Shown here: piece by piece, positions 48,703 to 60,296 of the stretch | Numbering within the stretch: position 1 is the first letter of the stretch | How the letters are laid out: each line of letters starts with the position of its first letter | From: Aquabacterium sp. | GTDB lineage: Bacteria > Pseudomonadota > Gammaproteobacteria > Burkholderiales > Burkholderiaceae_C | Direction of reading: 5' to 3' | NCBI GenBank assembly: GCA_023266355.1 | Contig: JAHFQM010000001.1 | Span: 1 to 64,000 of the forward strand | Length of the DNA stretch: 64,000 nucleotides | Program-made: the position numbers and the translations under genes | Notes under the pieces: model-generated | Seen by the model: only the letters and a program-made list of their open reading frames with translations | Databases searched by the model: none | Told to the model about the DNA's origin: nothing

Positions 48703-49291
48703 GTTCTATCCCAAGCTGCAGCCGAATCGATCAGCCGACCAGTCACCGCCCCACCATCGGTGGGCATCCAATTTGGTTTTGAGTAGGCCAAACCGCGTGT
48801 GACTGATGAGCAAGCAGTCGATAGCTGTTGCTTGCAGTCGCCGGGTGGCTCCCAGGGCAGCAAGGAGTGATCCTCTCTTGAGGTCCTTTGTGCCGTATTT
48901 CGATGCGCACAGCTGACAGCGTCAGCCAATGTGCTTTGACGCCTTGTCCCTGCGCAGTCACGGAACCGATCAACGATCAGGGGGGCGTTTGAATGTGGAT
49001 GAGGGCTTGGGAAGAAGCTTCTTGTGTGGACGTAGATGTGTGTTTGAGGGCGTTCAACTCTAGAACTCAATCCAGCTCATGTCAACTTTGTAAGCTGACA
49101 TGATGGAGCGGTCACCTGGGCTGGGAGCAGCTTGGCGCATGCATCTCGCTCTATGTGCGGACAGCCCTGAACGCCGATGGACGTTGTTGGACGAGTTGCC
49201 CTTGGTCAAGGGGATGATCTGGCCGCAGCTTTTTCGCAACCAACTGATCTGCCGGAGCAGATCAGTTGGTCCTTTTCTTGGTCCCTGCGGG
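48703..49291. other. Non-coding region between AlpA and integrase genes
   Basis: About 590 bp with no supported gene; frames here have no start signals or family look. It holds an inverted repeat with CATGTCA at 49078-49084 and TGACATG at 49096-49102, a possible AlpA or other regulator site, and the strong hairpin at 49240-49269. Confidence 0.45.
49240..49269. terminator. Hairpin after the integrase gene
   Basis: CCAACTGATCTGC at 49240-49252, loop CGGA and a perfect 13-bp complement at 49257-49269. It lies just beyond the stop of the minus-strand integrase. The T-rich tail (TCCTTTTCTT) is on the plus side, so it may act best for plus-strand reading. Confidence 0.6.
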
Positions 49292-50539
49292 CTAGGTTCT
49301 CGCCCCCGCGCGGTGGGCCCCGCTTTCAGGTTCCCCGTTTGCCAGGCAGCTTGGATCGATGAAGTGCGCCCATTCCTCCATCATCTGCCGTCGTTTGGTG
49401 AGACCGTCCCCCCGTCTATAAGCGGCTTCCACTTTGTTTTCCAGGGTGTGCGCCAAAGCCTGCTCAGCCAGCTCTCGTGGAAAGTTGGTTTTTTCGCCTG
49501 CCCAGTCACGAAAAGTGGATCGGAAGCCGTGCGGCACTGCGTTGACGTTCATTCGGCGCATGACCGCGTTTAGCGTCATGTCTGACATCTGTCCTCCCCG
49601 TGGTGCCGGGAAGATCAAGGGGCCTTCTTTTCGCTCGTGCTGTTTCATCAAGATGCGGAAGGCCCACTCGCTGATGGGGACTCGATGCTCCTTACCTGAC
49701 TTCATCCGTTCGCCAGGGATGGTCCAGACTCGGGATGTGAAATCAATCTCTTGCCAGTTGGCACCTCTGACTTCCCCACTTCGAGCAGCTGTAAGGATCG
49801 TGAACTCCAGTGCTCTTGCAGCATCACCTACCTTCATTGCCAACGCGGCCATGAACGGACGCATCTCATCGACTTGAATTGCTCGGCGATGTTCGACACT
49901 CCTTACCTTGCTAGGCCGTGCCAGAAGGTGGTCCAAGTGGCCTTTCCATCTCGCGGGGTTTTCGCCAGTTCGGTAGTTACGGGCTGTGGCCCAATCCAGG
50001 ACCTTTTCAATTCGGCCTCTGACGCGTGAGGCTGTCTCCGTCTTGATCTTCCAGATTGGCTCCAGGGCTGAGAGGACATGCTCCAGGCTGACGTCTTGTA
50101 CTGGTAGTTCGCCCATGAACGGATAGACGTATCTTTCGAGGGAGCTGACCCATTGCGCGCGGTGCTTGGAATTGCGCCACGTGTCACCATGGGCATGAAT
50201 ATAGGCCTCAGCTGCTTGCTGGAATGTCTTGTCTGTTGCCTGTTTGATTCGCAACCGGCTTTGGTTGGCGCGCCGTTCGGCAATCGGATCGATTCCGTTG
50301 GCGACATCGTCCCGAGCCCTTCTAGCCCGGTCTCTTGCCTGAGCCAACGATACGTCGGGGAAGCCGCCAAGTCCCATGTGCCTGCGCTTGGCGCCTACCA
50401 TCGCGCGTAGAACCCATGATCGAGCGCCTGCCGTGTTGATATAAAGGTATAGCCCTGCGACGCCTCCAACAGCGTGATGCCCAGGCTCAACCAGCCTCCC
50501 CACCACAAGCGCGGAGAGTTCTTTCGCTTTTCGGGCCAA
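49292..50539 (-). CDS. int: P4-type tyrosine integrase
   Basis: 415-aa site-specific recombinase: an N-terminal DUF4102-type arm-binding domain (about 1-90), SAM-like core domain (about 100-190) and catalytic domain with Arg253 (TAARSGEVRG), His337 and Arg340 (HGFR), His364 and nucleophile Tyr374 (HTLENKVEAAYRR). It integrates elements into tRNA ends; here tRNA-Ser(CGA). The start is a TTG at 50539 with AGGAG 7 nt upstream, which decides it. The gene lies 157 bp from the right attachment core. Confidence 0.96.
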   Translation of the reverse strand: MARKAKELSALVVGRLVEPGHHAVGGVAGLYLYINTAGARSWVLRAMVGAKRRHMGLGGFPDVSLAQARDRARRARDDVANGIDPIAERRANQSRLRIKQATDKTFQQAAEAYIHAHGDTWRNSKHRAQWVSSLERYVYPFMGELPVQDVSLEHVLSALEPIWKIKTETASRVRGRIEKVLDWATARNYRTGENPARWKGHLDHLLARPSKVRSVEHRRAIQVDEMRPFMAALAMKVGDAARALEFTILTAARSGEVRGANWQEIDFTSRVWTIPGERMKSGKEHRVPISEWAFRILMKQHERKEGPLIFPAPRGGQMSDMTLNAVMRRMNVNAVPHGFRSTFRDWAGEKTNFPRELAEQALAHTLENKVEAAYRRGDGLTKRRQMMEEWAHFIDPSCLANGEPESGAHRAGART

Positions 50540-50557
50540 TCGATTGCTCCTTTTCTT

Positions 50558-50578
50558 CTACCATTGTTTCTACCATTG
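50558..50578. repeat. Right arm-type repeats (CTACCAT pair)
   Basis: CTACCATTG at 50558-50566 and 50570-50578, 12 bp apart, just upstream of the integrase ribosome-binding site. They match the pair at 22749-22769 in sequence, spacing and orientation. Arm-binding sites overlapping the int promoter would allow autoregulation. Confidence 0.5.
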
Positions 50579-50696
50579 ATCGATGGATTGGTTTGGTGGG
50601 ACATGAACCTCAGTAGACTATCCTGCTGAAGCTTCGCACTCGACGTCCACTACACGCTGCACGATGATGGACGTTCATGCACGCTCTATGAGCAGA

Positions 50697-50710
50697 CACC
50701 CTCTCCGCCA
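50697..50710. repeat. attR core (14-bp direct repeat, right copy)
   Basis: CACCCTCTCCGCCA, identical to the end of tRNA-Ser at 22667-22680. It marks the right border of the island; the chromosome resumes with the former tRNA-Ser terminator. Confidence 0.85.
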
Positions 50711-50714
50711 ATGC

Positions 50715-50750
50715 AAAACCCCAAGTGATTGATTCGCTTGGGGTTTTTTG
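50715..50750 (+). terminator. Original tRNA-Ser terminator, displaced by the island
   Basis: AAAACCCCAAG at 50715-50725 pairs with CTTGGGGTTTT at 50737-50747, with a T run. In an island-free strain it would directly follow tRNA-Ser. Confidence 0.8.
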
Positions 50751-50833
50751 CTTTTTGGTTTGCCGCTCTGTCTTCAGGGCTGACTACACTGCAGTCTCCC
50801 GGGCCTTGGGGCCCGGTTCCAGGAGTCCTGAGC

Positions 50834-51592
50834 GTGCAACCCGCTGACATGGTGGCGCTGGCGCAGTCGCGCTGGCCCCACATCGAGATCCATTGTCCGC
50901 CTGCGGACGAGGCCGTCGCACGGCTGGCCGATGACATCGCCGCGCGTTTGCGCGAGGCCATCGAGGCCCGTGGCCAGGCGCTGCTGTGCGTGTCGGGTGG
51001 CAAGTCGCCGGTGGCCTTGTTCGAGGCCTTGCGGGCCTTGCCGCTGGCGTGGTCGCAACTCACGGTCACCCTGGTCGATGAGCGCTGCGTGCCGCCCGAG
51101 CACCCCGACAGCAACGCCCGCCTGGTGCGCGCGCACCTGCTGCAAGGGGCCGCGGCGCAGGCCCGCTTCGTGCCCTGGATCGACGCGCCGACCCCCTTGC
51201 TGACAGATGCCGCCGCGAAGGCCAATGTGCTGATGGCGGCTTTGCCCGTGCCCGACGTGCTGGTGCTGGGCATGGGCACCGATGGCCACACGGCCTCGCT
51301 GTTCCCGCATTCGCCCGACCTGGCCCGTGCGCTCGACCTGGCCACGCCCGAGCGCGTGTGCGCCCTGCGCCTGCCCGAGCCACCGCCGCAGCCCCAGCAC
51401 CCCCGCCTGACGCTGACGCTGGCGCAGATCCTGCGCGCGCGCCGCCTCGTGCTGCCCGTGCAGGGCGCCGACAAGCTGGCCGTGCTGGGCCAGGCTGAGC
51501 GCGACCGCAGCCCGCCTGGCGTGGGCGCGCTGCCCATCTCCCACATCCTCCACCAGACCACCACGCCGGTGAGCCTGTGGTTGCCCCTTTGA
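50834..51592 (+). CDS. pgl: 6-phosphogluconolactonase
   Basis: 252-aa SugarP_isomerase-type lactonase that hydrolyses 6-phosphogluconolactone to 6-phosphogluconate. Typical motifs [33 protein letters not shown] and [15 protein letters not shown] are present. The GTG at 50834 has AGGAG 8 nt upstream, whereas the ATG at 50849 has none, so GTG is chosen. First gene of pgl-edd-eda, an Entner-Doudoroff operon; edd starts 7 bp downstream. Confidence 0.94.
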   Translation: MQPADMVALAQSRWPHIEIHCPPADEAVARLADDIAARLREAIEARGQALLCVSGGKSPVALFEALRALPLAWSQLTVTLVDERCVPPEHPDSNARLVRAHLLQGAAAQARFVPWIDAPTPLLTDAAAKANVLMAALPVPDVLVLGMGTDGHTASLFPHSPDLARALDLATPERVCALRLPEPPPQPQHPRLTLTLAQILRARRLVLPVQGADKLAVLGQAERDRSPPGVGALPISHILHQTTTPVSLWLPL

Positions 51593-51599
51593 GGTGCCC

Positions 51600-53465
<1,866 letters not shown>

Positions 53466-53498
53466 GCCCGATCCCTTGCCATTTTCCGGAGCCTCCCG

Positions 53499-54140
53499 AT
53501 GTCCGCCCATCCCACCCTGACCCCGCCAGCCTTCACCTCCCGCGTGGTGCCGGTCATCGTCATCACCGACGTGGCCCAGGCCGTGCCGCTGGCGCAAGCC
53601 CTGCTGGCCGGTGGCGTCGATGTCATGGAGATCACGCTGCGCCACGCGGCTGGCCTGCCCGCCATCGAGGCCGTGGCCCGCGCCGTGCCGCAGATGCACG
53701 TCGGTGCTGGCACCGTGACCCGCGCCGACGAGGTGCGCCGCGTGAAAGACGCGGGCGCCAGCTTTGCCTTGTCGCCCGGCATGACCGATGCGCTCGTGCA
53801 GGCCGCCTTCGACGCCGAGCTGCCCTTCATGCCCGGCGTGATGACGCCCGGCGAGGTCATGCGCGCCCGCGACCACGGCTTCCGCCTCGTGAAGCTCTTC
53901 CCCGCCGAACAGGCCGGTGGCCTGGGCATGCTCAAGGCACTGGGCGGCCCGCTCGGCGACATGCGCTTCTGCCCCACGGGCGGCGTGTCGGTCGACAACA
54001 TGGGCGCCTTCCTGCGCCTGCCCAACGTGGCCATGGTCGGCGGCTCGTGGTTGACGCCCGTGGCCTTGCTGGAGGCGTGCCGTTGGGACGAGGTCACGCG
54101 CCTGGCGCGCGCGGCGACGCAAGCCGCCCTTTACACTTGA
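53499..54140 (+). CDS. eda: KDPG aldolase
   Basis: 213-aa class I aldolase splitting KDPG into pyruvate and glyceraldehyde-3-phosphate (also KHG aldolase). The VDVMEITLRHAAGLPAIEAV segment with the catalytic Glu and the Schiff-base lysine in RLVKLFPAE are present. CGGAG lies before the ATG. Last gene of pgl-edd-eda; 133 bp separate it from ppc. Confidence 0.97.
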   Translation: MSAHPTLTPPAFTSRVVPVIVITDVAQAVPLAQALLAGGVDVMEITLRHAAGLPAIEAVARAVPQMHVGAGTVTRADEVRRVKDAGASFALSPGMTDALVQAAFDAELPFMPGVMTPGEVMRARDHGFRLVKLFPAEQAGGLGMLKALGGPLGDMRFCPTGGVSVDNMGAFLRLPNVAMVGGSWLTPVALLEACRWDEVTRLARAATQAALYT

Positions 54141-54273
54141 CCGTGGCGGCGCCCACACCGGTGCCGCCTGGGTTCTCCCCTCGATTTCACCCTTGGTCTC
54201 AACCCTGGGCCGCAGCCTCCACCCGAGGCGATGGCCTGCAGCTTCTCGCCGGTGATCCCGGCGACTTCCGCAC

Positions 54274-57171
54274 ATGACCGTTCACAGCACGACCGCGTCT
54301 CGCAAGACCGCGTCCCAAAAGGCCGTAAGCCGTTTGGCCGCAACCCGCTCGGCCGCCTCCCGCCAACCCGACACCGAAGCCCCGCTCGTCGAAGACATCC
54401 GCTTCCTGGGCACCCTGCTGGGCGATGTCATCCGCGAACAGGAAGGCCGCCCCGCTTACGAACTCGTCGAGCAGGTGCGCAAGCTCTCCGTGGCCTTCCG
54501 CCGCGATGCCGACCAGGACGCCGACAAGGCGCTCAAGAAGCTGCTCAAGGGCCTGAGCGCCGACCAGACGGTCAGCGTCGTGCGCGCCTTCACCTACTTC
54601 AGCCACCTGGCCAACCTGGCCGAAGACCGCCACCACATCCGCCGCCGCGAGGTCCACGAGCGCGCCGGCCGCAGCCACGAAGGCAGCATCGAGGCCTGCT
54701 TCCAGCGCCTGCGGGATGCCGGCATCCCGCCGCGCAGCATCGCGCAAACGCTGACCACCGCTTACGTGGCGCCCGTGCTCACCGCCCACCCGACCGAGGT
54801 GCAGCGCAAGAGCATCCTCGACGCCGAGCGCGACATCGCCCGCCTGCTCACCGAGCGCGACGCCGTGCGCGCCCGCCAGGCCGTCCACCCGCAAGACGCC
54901 CTGTGCCCGCGCGAGCTGGCCGCCAACGAGGCCGCCATCCGCGCGCGCATCACCCAGCTCTGGCAGACGCGCCTGCTGCGTTTCTCCAAGCTCACGGTGG
55001 CCGACGAGGTCGAGAACGCCATGGGCTACTACGAGTCCACCTTCCTGCGCGAGATCCCCAAGCTCTACGCCGACCTGGAGCGCGAACTCGGCGCCCACCC
55101 CGTGGCCAGCTTCCTGCGCATGGGCCAGTGGATCGGTGGCGACCGCGACGGCAACCCCAACGTCTCGGCGCAAACGCTCTCGCACGCCCTGGGCCGCCAG
55201 GCCGAGGTCGCCCTGCGCTTTTACCTGACCGAGGTGCACCACCTGGGCGCCGAGCTCTCGCAATCGCAACGCCTGGTCGATGCCTCCGAGGCGATGCAGG
55301 CCCTGGCGCAACGCTCGCCCGACCGCAGCGAGCACCGCAGCGACGAGCTCTACCGCCGCGCGCTCATCGGCGTCTACGCCCGCCTGGCCGCCACCCTGCA
55401 CGGCCTGACGGGCGAAGAGGCCGCGCGCCACGCCGTCGAGCCGCAAGACCCGTACGCCGATGCGGCCGAGTTCCTGGCCGACCTGCGCACCATCGAGGCC
55501 TCGCTGCGCGCCCACCATGGCGATGCGCTGGTGACACCGCGCCTGCAGCCGCTGCTGCGCGCCGTCGAGGTCTTCGGCTTCCACCTGGCCACCGTCGATT
55601 TGCGCCAGAGCTCCGACCAGCACGAGCGCGTCGTGGCCGAGCTGCTGGCCACCGCCCGCATCGCGCCCGACTACACCGCCCTGTCGGAAGACGACAAGCG
55701 CGCTGTGCTGCTGCGCCAGCTCAACGACGCCCGCCCGCTGCGCGTGCCCACGGCGGCCTACAGCGAGCACACCGTGGCCGAGCTGGCCATCTTCGAGCGC
55801 GCCCGCGACATGCGCCAGCGCTTCGGCGCCGACGCCATCCGTCACTACATCATCAGCCACACCGAAACCGTCAGCGACCTGCTGGAAGTGCTGCTGCTGC
55901 AAAAGGAAGTCGGCCTGATGTCGGGCACGCTGGACGATGGCGGCCTGGCCGACCTCATCGTCGTGCCCCTGTTCGAGACCATCGAAGACCTGCGCAACGC
56001 CCCGGTCATCATGCGCGCCTTCTACGGCCTGCCCGGCGTGGCGGCCCTGTTGCAGCGCGGTGGGGCCGAGCAGGACGTCATGCTGGGCTACTCCGACAGC
56101 AACAAGGACGGCGGCATCTTCACCAGCAACTGGGAGCTCTACCGCGCGGAAATCGCCCTGGTGGCCCTGTTCGACGAGCTGACCCAGCACGGCTTGAAGG
56201 AGGCCGGCGTGCCCGCCACGGCCGTGCAGCTGCGCATGTTCCATGGCCGCGGTGGCACCGTGGGCCGCGGCGGTGGCCCCAGCTACCAGGCCATCCTGGC
56301 CCAGCCCCCCGGCACCGTGCGTGGCCAGATCCGCCTGACCGAGCAGGGCGAAGTCATCGGCTCCAAGTACGCCAACCCCGAAATCGGCCGGCGCAACCTG
56401 GAAACCCTGGTCGCTGCCACGCTGGAGGCCACCTTGCTGCAGCCGGCGCAGGTCGCCACGCCCACCTTCCTGCAGACGGCGGCCACGCTCTCGCAGGCCA
56501 GCATGGACGCCTACCGCGCCCTGGTCTACGAGACCCCGGGCTTCGCCGACTACTTCTTCCAGGCCACGCCCATCCGCGAAATCGCCGAGCTCAACATCGG
56601 CTCGCGCCCGGCCTCGCGCAAGGCGCTCAAGGGCATCGAGGACCTGCGCGCCATCCCCTGGGGCTTCGGCTGGGGCCAAAGCCGCATCACCCTGCCGGGC
56701 TGGTATGGCTTTGGCTCGGCGGTGCAGGGCTTCCTGAACGCCGAAGGCGAGGCTGGCCGCAAGAAGGCCCTGGCCCTGCTGCAGAAAATGCACCGCCAGT
56801 GGCCCTTCTTCCGCACCCTGCTGTCCAACATGGACATGGTGCTGGCCAAGAGCGACCTGGCCCTGGGTTCGCGCTATGCCAGCCTGGTGGACGAGGCCCG
56901 CCTGCGCAAGAAGGTGTTCACGCAGATCGAGGCCGAATGGCAGCGCACCGCCGAGGCCCTGGCCCTCATCACCGGCGAGCCGCAGCGCCTGGCGCACAAC
57001 GCCGCCCTGGCACGCTCCATCCGCCACCGCTTCCCCTACATCGACCCGCTGCACCACCTGCAGGTCGAGCTGGTGCGGCGCTACCGGGCGGGCCAGACGG
57101 ACGAGCGCGTGCGCACGGGCATCCACATCTCCATCAACGGCATCGCGGCGGCGCTGCGCAACACGGGTTGA
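54274..57171 (+). CDS. ppc: Phosphoenolpyruvate carboxylase
   Basis: 965-aa PEP carboxylase that makes oxaloacetate from PEP and bicarbonate, refilling the TCA cycle. The catalytic-histidine motif [11 protein letters not shown] (about residue 170), [14 protein letters not shown], the glycine loop [14 protein letters not shown] and the C-terminal ALRNTG are all present. The first ~35 residues are a Ser/Thr/Ala-rich extension before the conserved domain. The gene stands alone after the Entner-Doudoroff operon. Confidence 0.97.
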   Translation: MTVHSTTASRKTASQKAVSRLAATRSAASRQPDTEAPLVEDIRFLGTLLGDVIREQEGRPAYELVEQVRKLSVAFRRDADQDADKALKKLLKGLSADQTVSVVRAFTYFSHLANLAEDRHHIRRREVHERAGRSHEGSIEACFQRLRDAGIPPRSIAQTLTTAYVAPVLTAHPTEVQRKSILDAERDIARLLTERDAVRARQAVHPQDALCPRELAANEAAIRARITQLWQTRLLRFSKLTVADEVENAMGYYESTFLREIPKLYADLERELGAHPVASFLRMGQWIGGDRDGNPNVSAQTLSHALGRQAEVALRFYLTEVHHLGAELSQSQRLVDASEAMQALAQRSPDRSEHRSDELYRRALIGVYARLAATLHGLTGEEAARHAVEPQDPYADAAEFLADLRTIEASLRAHHGDALVTPRLQPLLRAVEVFGFHLATVDLRQSSDQHERVVAELLATARIAPDYTALSEDDKRAVLLRQLNDARPLRVPTAAYSEHTVAELAIFERARDMRQRFGADAIRHYIISHTETVSDLLEVLLLQKEVGLMSGTLDDGGLADLIVVPLFETIEDLRNAPVIMRAFYGLPGVAALLQRGGAEQDVMLGYSDSNKDGGIFTSNWELYRAEIALVALFDELTQHGLKEAGVPATAVQLRMFHGRGGTVGRGGGPSYQAILAQPPGTVRGQIRLTEQGEVIGSKYANPEIGRRNLETLVAATLEATLLQPAQVATPTFLQTAATLSQASMDAYRALVYETPGFADYFFQATPIREIAELNIGSRPASRKALKGIEDLRAIPWGFGWGQSRITLPGWYGFGSAVQGFLNAEGEAGRKKALALLQKMHRQWPFFRTLLSNMDMVLAKSDLALGSRYASLVDEARLRKKVFTQIEAEWQRTAEALALITGEPQRLAHNAALARSIRHRFPYIDPLHHLQVELVRRYRAGQTDERVRTGIHISINGIAAALRNTG

Positions 57172-57292
57172 GCTTGACGTGGCGCAGCGGTGGACACAGT
57201 TCTTTACCGCCGCGCCACCCCTGCTTTACGGCCGGCGCGCAAGATGTCTCCATGTTCAGGCCATCCCCGGCCTGTTTCGCACGGAGACACAC

Positions 57293-57991
57293 ATGACCCA
57301 CTTGCTCACGCCCGCCACCCAAGTTGCCACCCAAGCTGCCATCCACACCGGCCCGCGCGCCCTGCGCACCACCGTGATCGCCTCGGCCCTGGCGCTGGCC
57401 GCGGTCGCGCTCAGCCTGGGCGCCGGTGCCAACGCTTTGGCAGCCGACAAGGCGGGTGACAAAACCACCGCCACCGCTGCGACCGCAGCCGCATCGGCCC
57501 CCCGCATGGCCCCAGGCATGTCGCACGGCGGCCATGGCGAACACGGCGGCATGGGCATGATGCCCTTCGGTCGCCACCTCGACCACCTGCTCACCGAAGT
57601 CAAGGCCAGCGACGCCCAGCGCCAGCAAATCAAGCAGATCACCGACAAGGCCCGCGCCGACGTCCAGGCCCTGCACGAACAAGGCAAGGGCCTGCACGAG
57701 CGCACCATGGCCCTGTGGACGGCGCCCAAGCTCGACGCCGCCGAAGCCGAGAAACTGCGCCAGCAGATGCTCGCCCAGCACGACCAGGTCAGCAAGCGCA
57801 TGACCCAGGCCATGCTGGACGTGGGCAACGTCCTGACGCCCGAGCAGCGTGCCAAGGCGGCCGAGCTGATCAAGTCGCACCGTGCCCACATGGGTGACCG
57901 CAAGGGCGGTCGCATGGGCGGCGGCATGCACGACCGCATGGGCAAGGGTGGCCCACATGACCACGCTGGCCAACCCGGTATGGACCGTTGA
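57293..57991 (+). CDS. Spy/CpxP-like periplasmic protein
   Basis: 232 aa with a long N-terminus and a hydrophobic export segment (about 25-51). An Ala/Thr and His/Gly/Met-rich stretch (MSHGGHGEHGGMGMM) follows, then a helical LTxxQ-type Spy/CpxP domain (about 100-195; the LTPEQRAKAAEL motif), and a Met/Gly/His/Arg-rich tail. Such proteins are periplasmic chaperones or metal-responsive modulators of Cpx-type signalling. It is followed 17 bp later by an OmpR-type regulator and a sensor kinase, so feedback on that pair is likely. Confidence 0.85.
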   Translation: MTHLLTPATQVATQAAIHTGPRALRTTVIASALALAAVALSLGAGANALAADKAGDKTTATAATAAASAPRMAPGMSHGGHGEHGGMGMMPFGRHLDHLLTEVKASDAQRQQIKQITDKARADVQALHEQGKGLHERTMALWTAPKLDAAEAEKLRQQMLAQHDQVSKRMTQAMLDVGNVLTPEQRAKAAELIKSHRAHMGDRKGGRMGGGMHDRMGKGGPHDHAGQPGMDR

Positions 57992-58008
57992 GCCCGGAGC
58001 GCGCGACA

Positions 58009-58734
58009 ATGTCGGACATGAGCGAGCACATCCTGCTGATTGACGACGACCTGCGCCTCAGCGCCATGGTCGGTGACTACCTGCACAGCCACGGCTACCA
58101 GGTCTCTTCCGCCCCCAGCCTGAGCGCCGGCCGCGAGCTGCTGGCGCGCCAGGCGGTGGACGCCCTGGTGCTGGACCTGATGCTGCCCGATGGCGATGGC
58201 CTCGACCTCTGCCGCGAGTTGCGCGCCTCGCCCCGCACGCGCACGCTGCCGGTGCTGATGCTCAGCGCCCGCGGCGAGCCCACCGACCGCATCGTCGGCC
58301 TGGAAATCGGCGCGGACGACTACCTCACCAAGCCCTTCGAGCCGCGCGAGTTGCTGGCCCGCGTGCGCGCGCTGCTGCGGCGCACCTCGGCCCATCCGGA
58401 CGACACCGACGTCTGGCGCTTCGGCCGCCTGGAAATCGACACCGGCCTGCGCCAGGTGCGCTTGGGCAACGAGCCCTGCGACCTGACCTCCTACCAGTAC
58501 GACCTGCTCAGCGTGATGGCGCAGCACCCGGGCCGCGTGCTCAGCCGCGACCAGATCATGGACGCCCTCAAAGGCCACCCGCTGGAAGCCTTTGACCGCT
58601 CCATCGACGTCCACATCTCGCGCATCCGCGCCGCCATCGAAGACGACCCGAAAGAGCCCCGCCGCATCCTCACCGTGCGTGGCGTGGGCTATGTGTTCGC
58701 CAAGAAGCAGGACGCCGAGCAGGATGCCGCCTGA
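58009..58734 (+). CDS. OmpR-family response regulator (CpxR-like)
   Basis: 241 aa: receiver domain with phosphoacceptor Asp56 (LVLDLMLPDGDG) and an OmpR-type winged-helix DNA-binding domain (about 135-235; the RILTVRGVGYVF motif). It starts at the ATG at 58009, or nine bases on at 58018; GGAG lies about 11 nt before the first. With the Spy/CpxP-like gene before it and the kinase after it, the set resembles cpxP-cpxR-cpxA. Confidence 0.93.
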   Translation: MSDMSEHILLIDDDLRLSAMVGDYLHSHGYQVSSAPSLSAGRELLARQAVDALVLDLMLPDGDGLDLCRELRASPRTRTLPVLMLSARGEPTDRIVGLEIGADDYLTKPFEPRELLARVRALLRRTSAHPDDTDVWRFGRLEIDTGLRQVRLGNEPCDLTSYQYDLLSVMAQHPGRVLSRDQIMDALKGHPLEAFDRSIDVHISRIRAAIEDDPKEPRRILTVRGVGYVFAKKQDAEQDAA

Positions 58735-58773
58735 GCTGTGCGGCCGACGTGCCCATGACATGAAGCGCGCGGC

Positions 58774-60237
58774 ATGAAGACGCTGGCGCTGCGCATCTAC
58801 CTCACCGTCGTGACGGTGTTGCTCGTTTTCGCCCTCGTGTCGGGCTGGCTGGCGCAGCGCAACCTGGAGCACGAACGCACCCAGGTGCAGTCCGTCACCG
58901 CCTGGAACGAGCGCGCCGCGGCCTGGGCCGAGCTCATCGAAAACAGCCTGCCGCCTGCCAGCGAGCCGCGCCAGGAGCAGGCCCGCGTCTTCCTCGATTG
59001 GGCCGACCGCCTGCGCATGCCCATGGCCCTGGACGACGCCAAGGGGAAGCGCATCGCGACCTCCGAGTTGATGGACGAACGCCTGCGCCGCTGGCCGGAC
59101 CTGCGCACGCAGATGCAGCAGTCGCGCCTGTCGGACGGCCGCACCCTGTGGGTGATGCGCCCGGGTGCACTGCGCCTGCGCATGGCCAATGGCCTGCCGG
59201 TGCCGGGCCCGGGTGGCCCTGGCATGGGGCCTCCCCCCCGCGAAGGCGAACCACCGATCGGTGCAGCCAATGGCGGCGGCCCCTCGGGCATGCCTGCGCT
59301 GCCACCGCCCCCGCGTGCCCAGCCCTGGTTGTCGCCCCTGGCCTGGATGATGCCGCCCTGGTTGGCCGAAGGCGTGCCCGCCCTGGCCCTGACCCTGGTG
59401 TTGCTGTTCGTGGCCGTGGCGATTGGCGCCTGGCCCGTCGTCATCCGCCTGACCCGCCGCCTGACGGCGCTGCGCCAGGGCGTGGAATTGTTCGGTTCGG
59501 GCCAGCTGCAGCACCGCGTGGCCGTGGAGGGCGCCGACGAGGTGGCCGCCGTGGCGCGCAGCTTCAACGAGGCGGCGCAGCGCATCGAAGACCTCGTCAC
59601 CTCCAGCCGCAGCCTGCTGGCCAACGCCAGCCACGAGCTGCGCTCGCCCCTGGCGCGCCTGAAGATGGCCGTCTCGCTGATGGCCGAGGCCCCGCCCGAG
59701 CGCGCCGCCCGCATCCGCAGCGAAATCCACCAGGACATCAAGGAGCTCGACGCCCTGGTCGAAGAGGTGCTCCTGGCCAGCCGCCTGGACGCTCGCAGCG
59801 AGGTGGAGCGCGCCCCGGTGGACCTGCTCGGCCTGGCCACGGAAGAAGCCAACCGCGTCGGCGCCGAGGTCAGCGTGGCCGATGACTTCCCGTTGCGGCC
59901 CTACACCGGCGACGACCGCCTGCTGCGCCGCGCCGTGCGCAACCTGCTGGAGAACGCCCGCCGCTACGGTGGCCCCGAGGTGGAACTGGCCCTGACCACA
60001 GCGCCTGGCGTGCTGGAAATGGCCGTGCTGGACCGCGGCCCGGGCGTGCCCGTGGAACAGCGCGAACGCATCTTCGAGCCCTTCTACCGCCTGCCCGGCC
60101 ATGCCGAACACGCAGGCGGGGTCGGCCTGGGCCTGAGCCTGGTGAGCCAGATCGCCCACCGCCACGGCGGGCAGGTGCGCTGCGAAGCGCGCGAGGGCGG
60201 CGGCAGCCGGTTCGTGCTGAGCCTGCCGCGCCCATGA
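58774..60237 (+). CDS. Sensor histidine kinase (CpxA-like)
   Basis: 487-aa inner-membrane kinase: transmembrane helix 1 (about 8-27), a periplasmic sensor loop with a Pro/Gly-rich part (about 145-190), transmembrane helix 2 (about 200-222), HAMP (about 223-275), the H-box NASHELRSPLARL with phospho-accepting His287, and an ATPase domain (N box NLLENARRYGG, G2 GVGLGLSLV). It starts 39 bp after the regulator gene. Envelope stress or metal sensing is the likely role by context. Confidence 0.93.
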   Translation: MKTLALRIYLTVVTVLLVFALVSGWLAQRNLEHERTQVQSVTAWNERAAAWAELIENSLPPASEPRQEQARVFLDWADRLRMPMALDDAKGKRIATSELMDERLRRWPDLRTQMQQSRLSDGRTLWVMRPGALRLRMANGLPVPGPGGPGMGPPPREGEPPIGAANGGGPSGMPALPPPPRAQPWLSPLAWMMPPWLAEGVPALALTLVLLFVAVAIGAWPVVIRLTRRLTALRQGVELFGSGQLQHRVAVEGADEVAAVARSFNEAAQRIEDLVTSSRSLLANASHELRSPLARLKMAVSLMAEAPPERAARIRSEIHQDIKELDALVEEVLLASRLDARSEVERAPVDLLGLATEEANRVGAEVSVADDFPLRPYTGDDRLLRRAVRNLLENARRYGGPEVELALTTAPGVLEMAVLDRGPGVPVEQRERIFEPFYRLPGHAEHAGGVGLGLSLVSQIAHRHGGQVRCEAREGGGSRFVLSLPRP

Positions 60238-60262
60238 AAAAGGGCCCCATCCAGGGGCCCTC
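60234..60262. terminator. Terminator between convergent genes
   Basis: GGGCCCC at 60242-60248, loop ATCCA, GGGGCCC at 60254-60260. On the minus strand a run of five T follows, so it chiefly ends the UDP-glucose dehydrogenase transcript. Confidence 0.8.
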
Positions 60263-60296
60263 GTGACCGGTGCCGAGCGAGAGGTGCTCAGCCCGT

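Noticed and set aside
49100..49573. 157-codon plus-strand frame opposite the integrase end
   Set aside because: It overlaps the integrase 3' end and a strong hairpin, with no family similarity.
54199..57126. 975-codon open frame antisense to ppc
   Set aside because: The plus-strand gene is a complete PEP carboxylase; the antisense frame is low-complexity Gly/His/Gln/Val-rich sequence typical of shadows in high-GC DNA.
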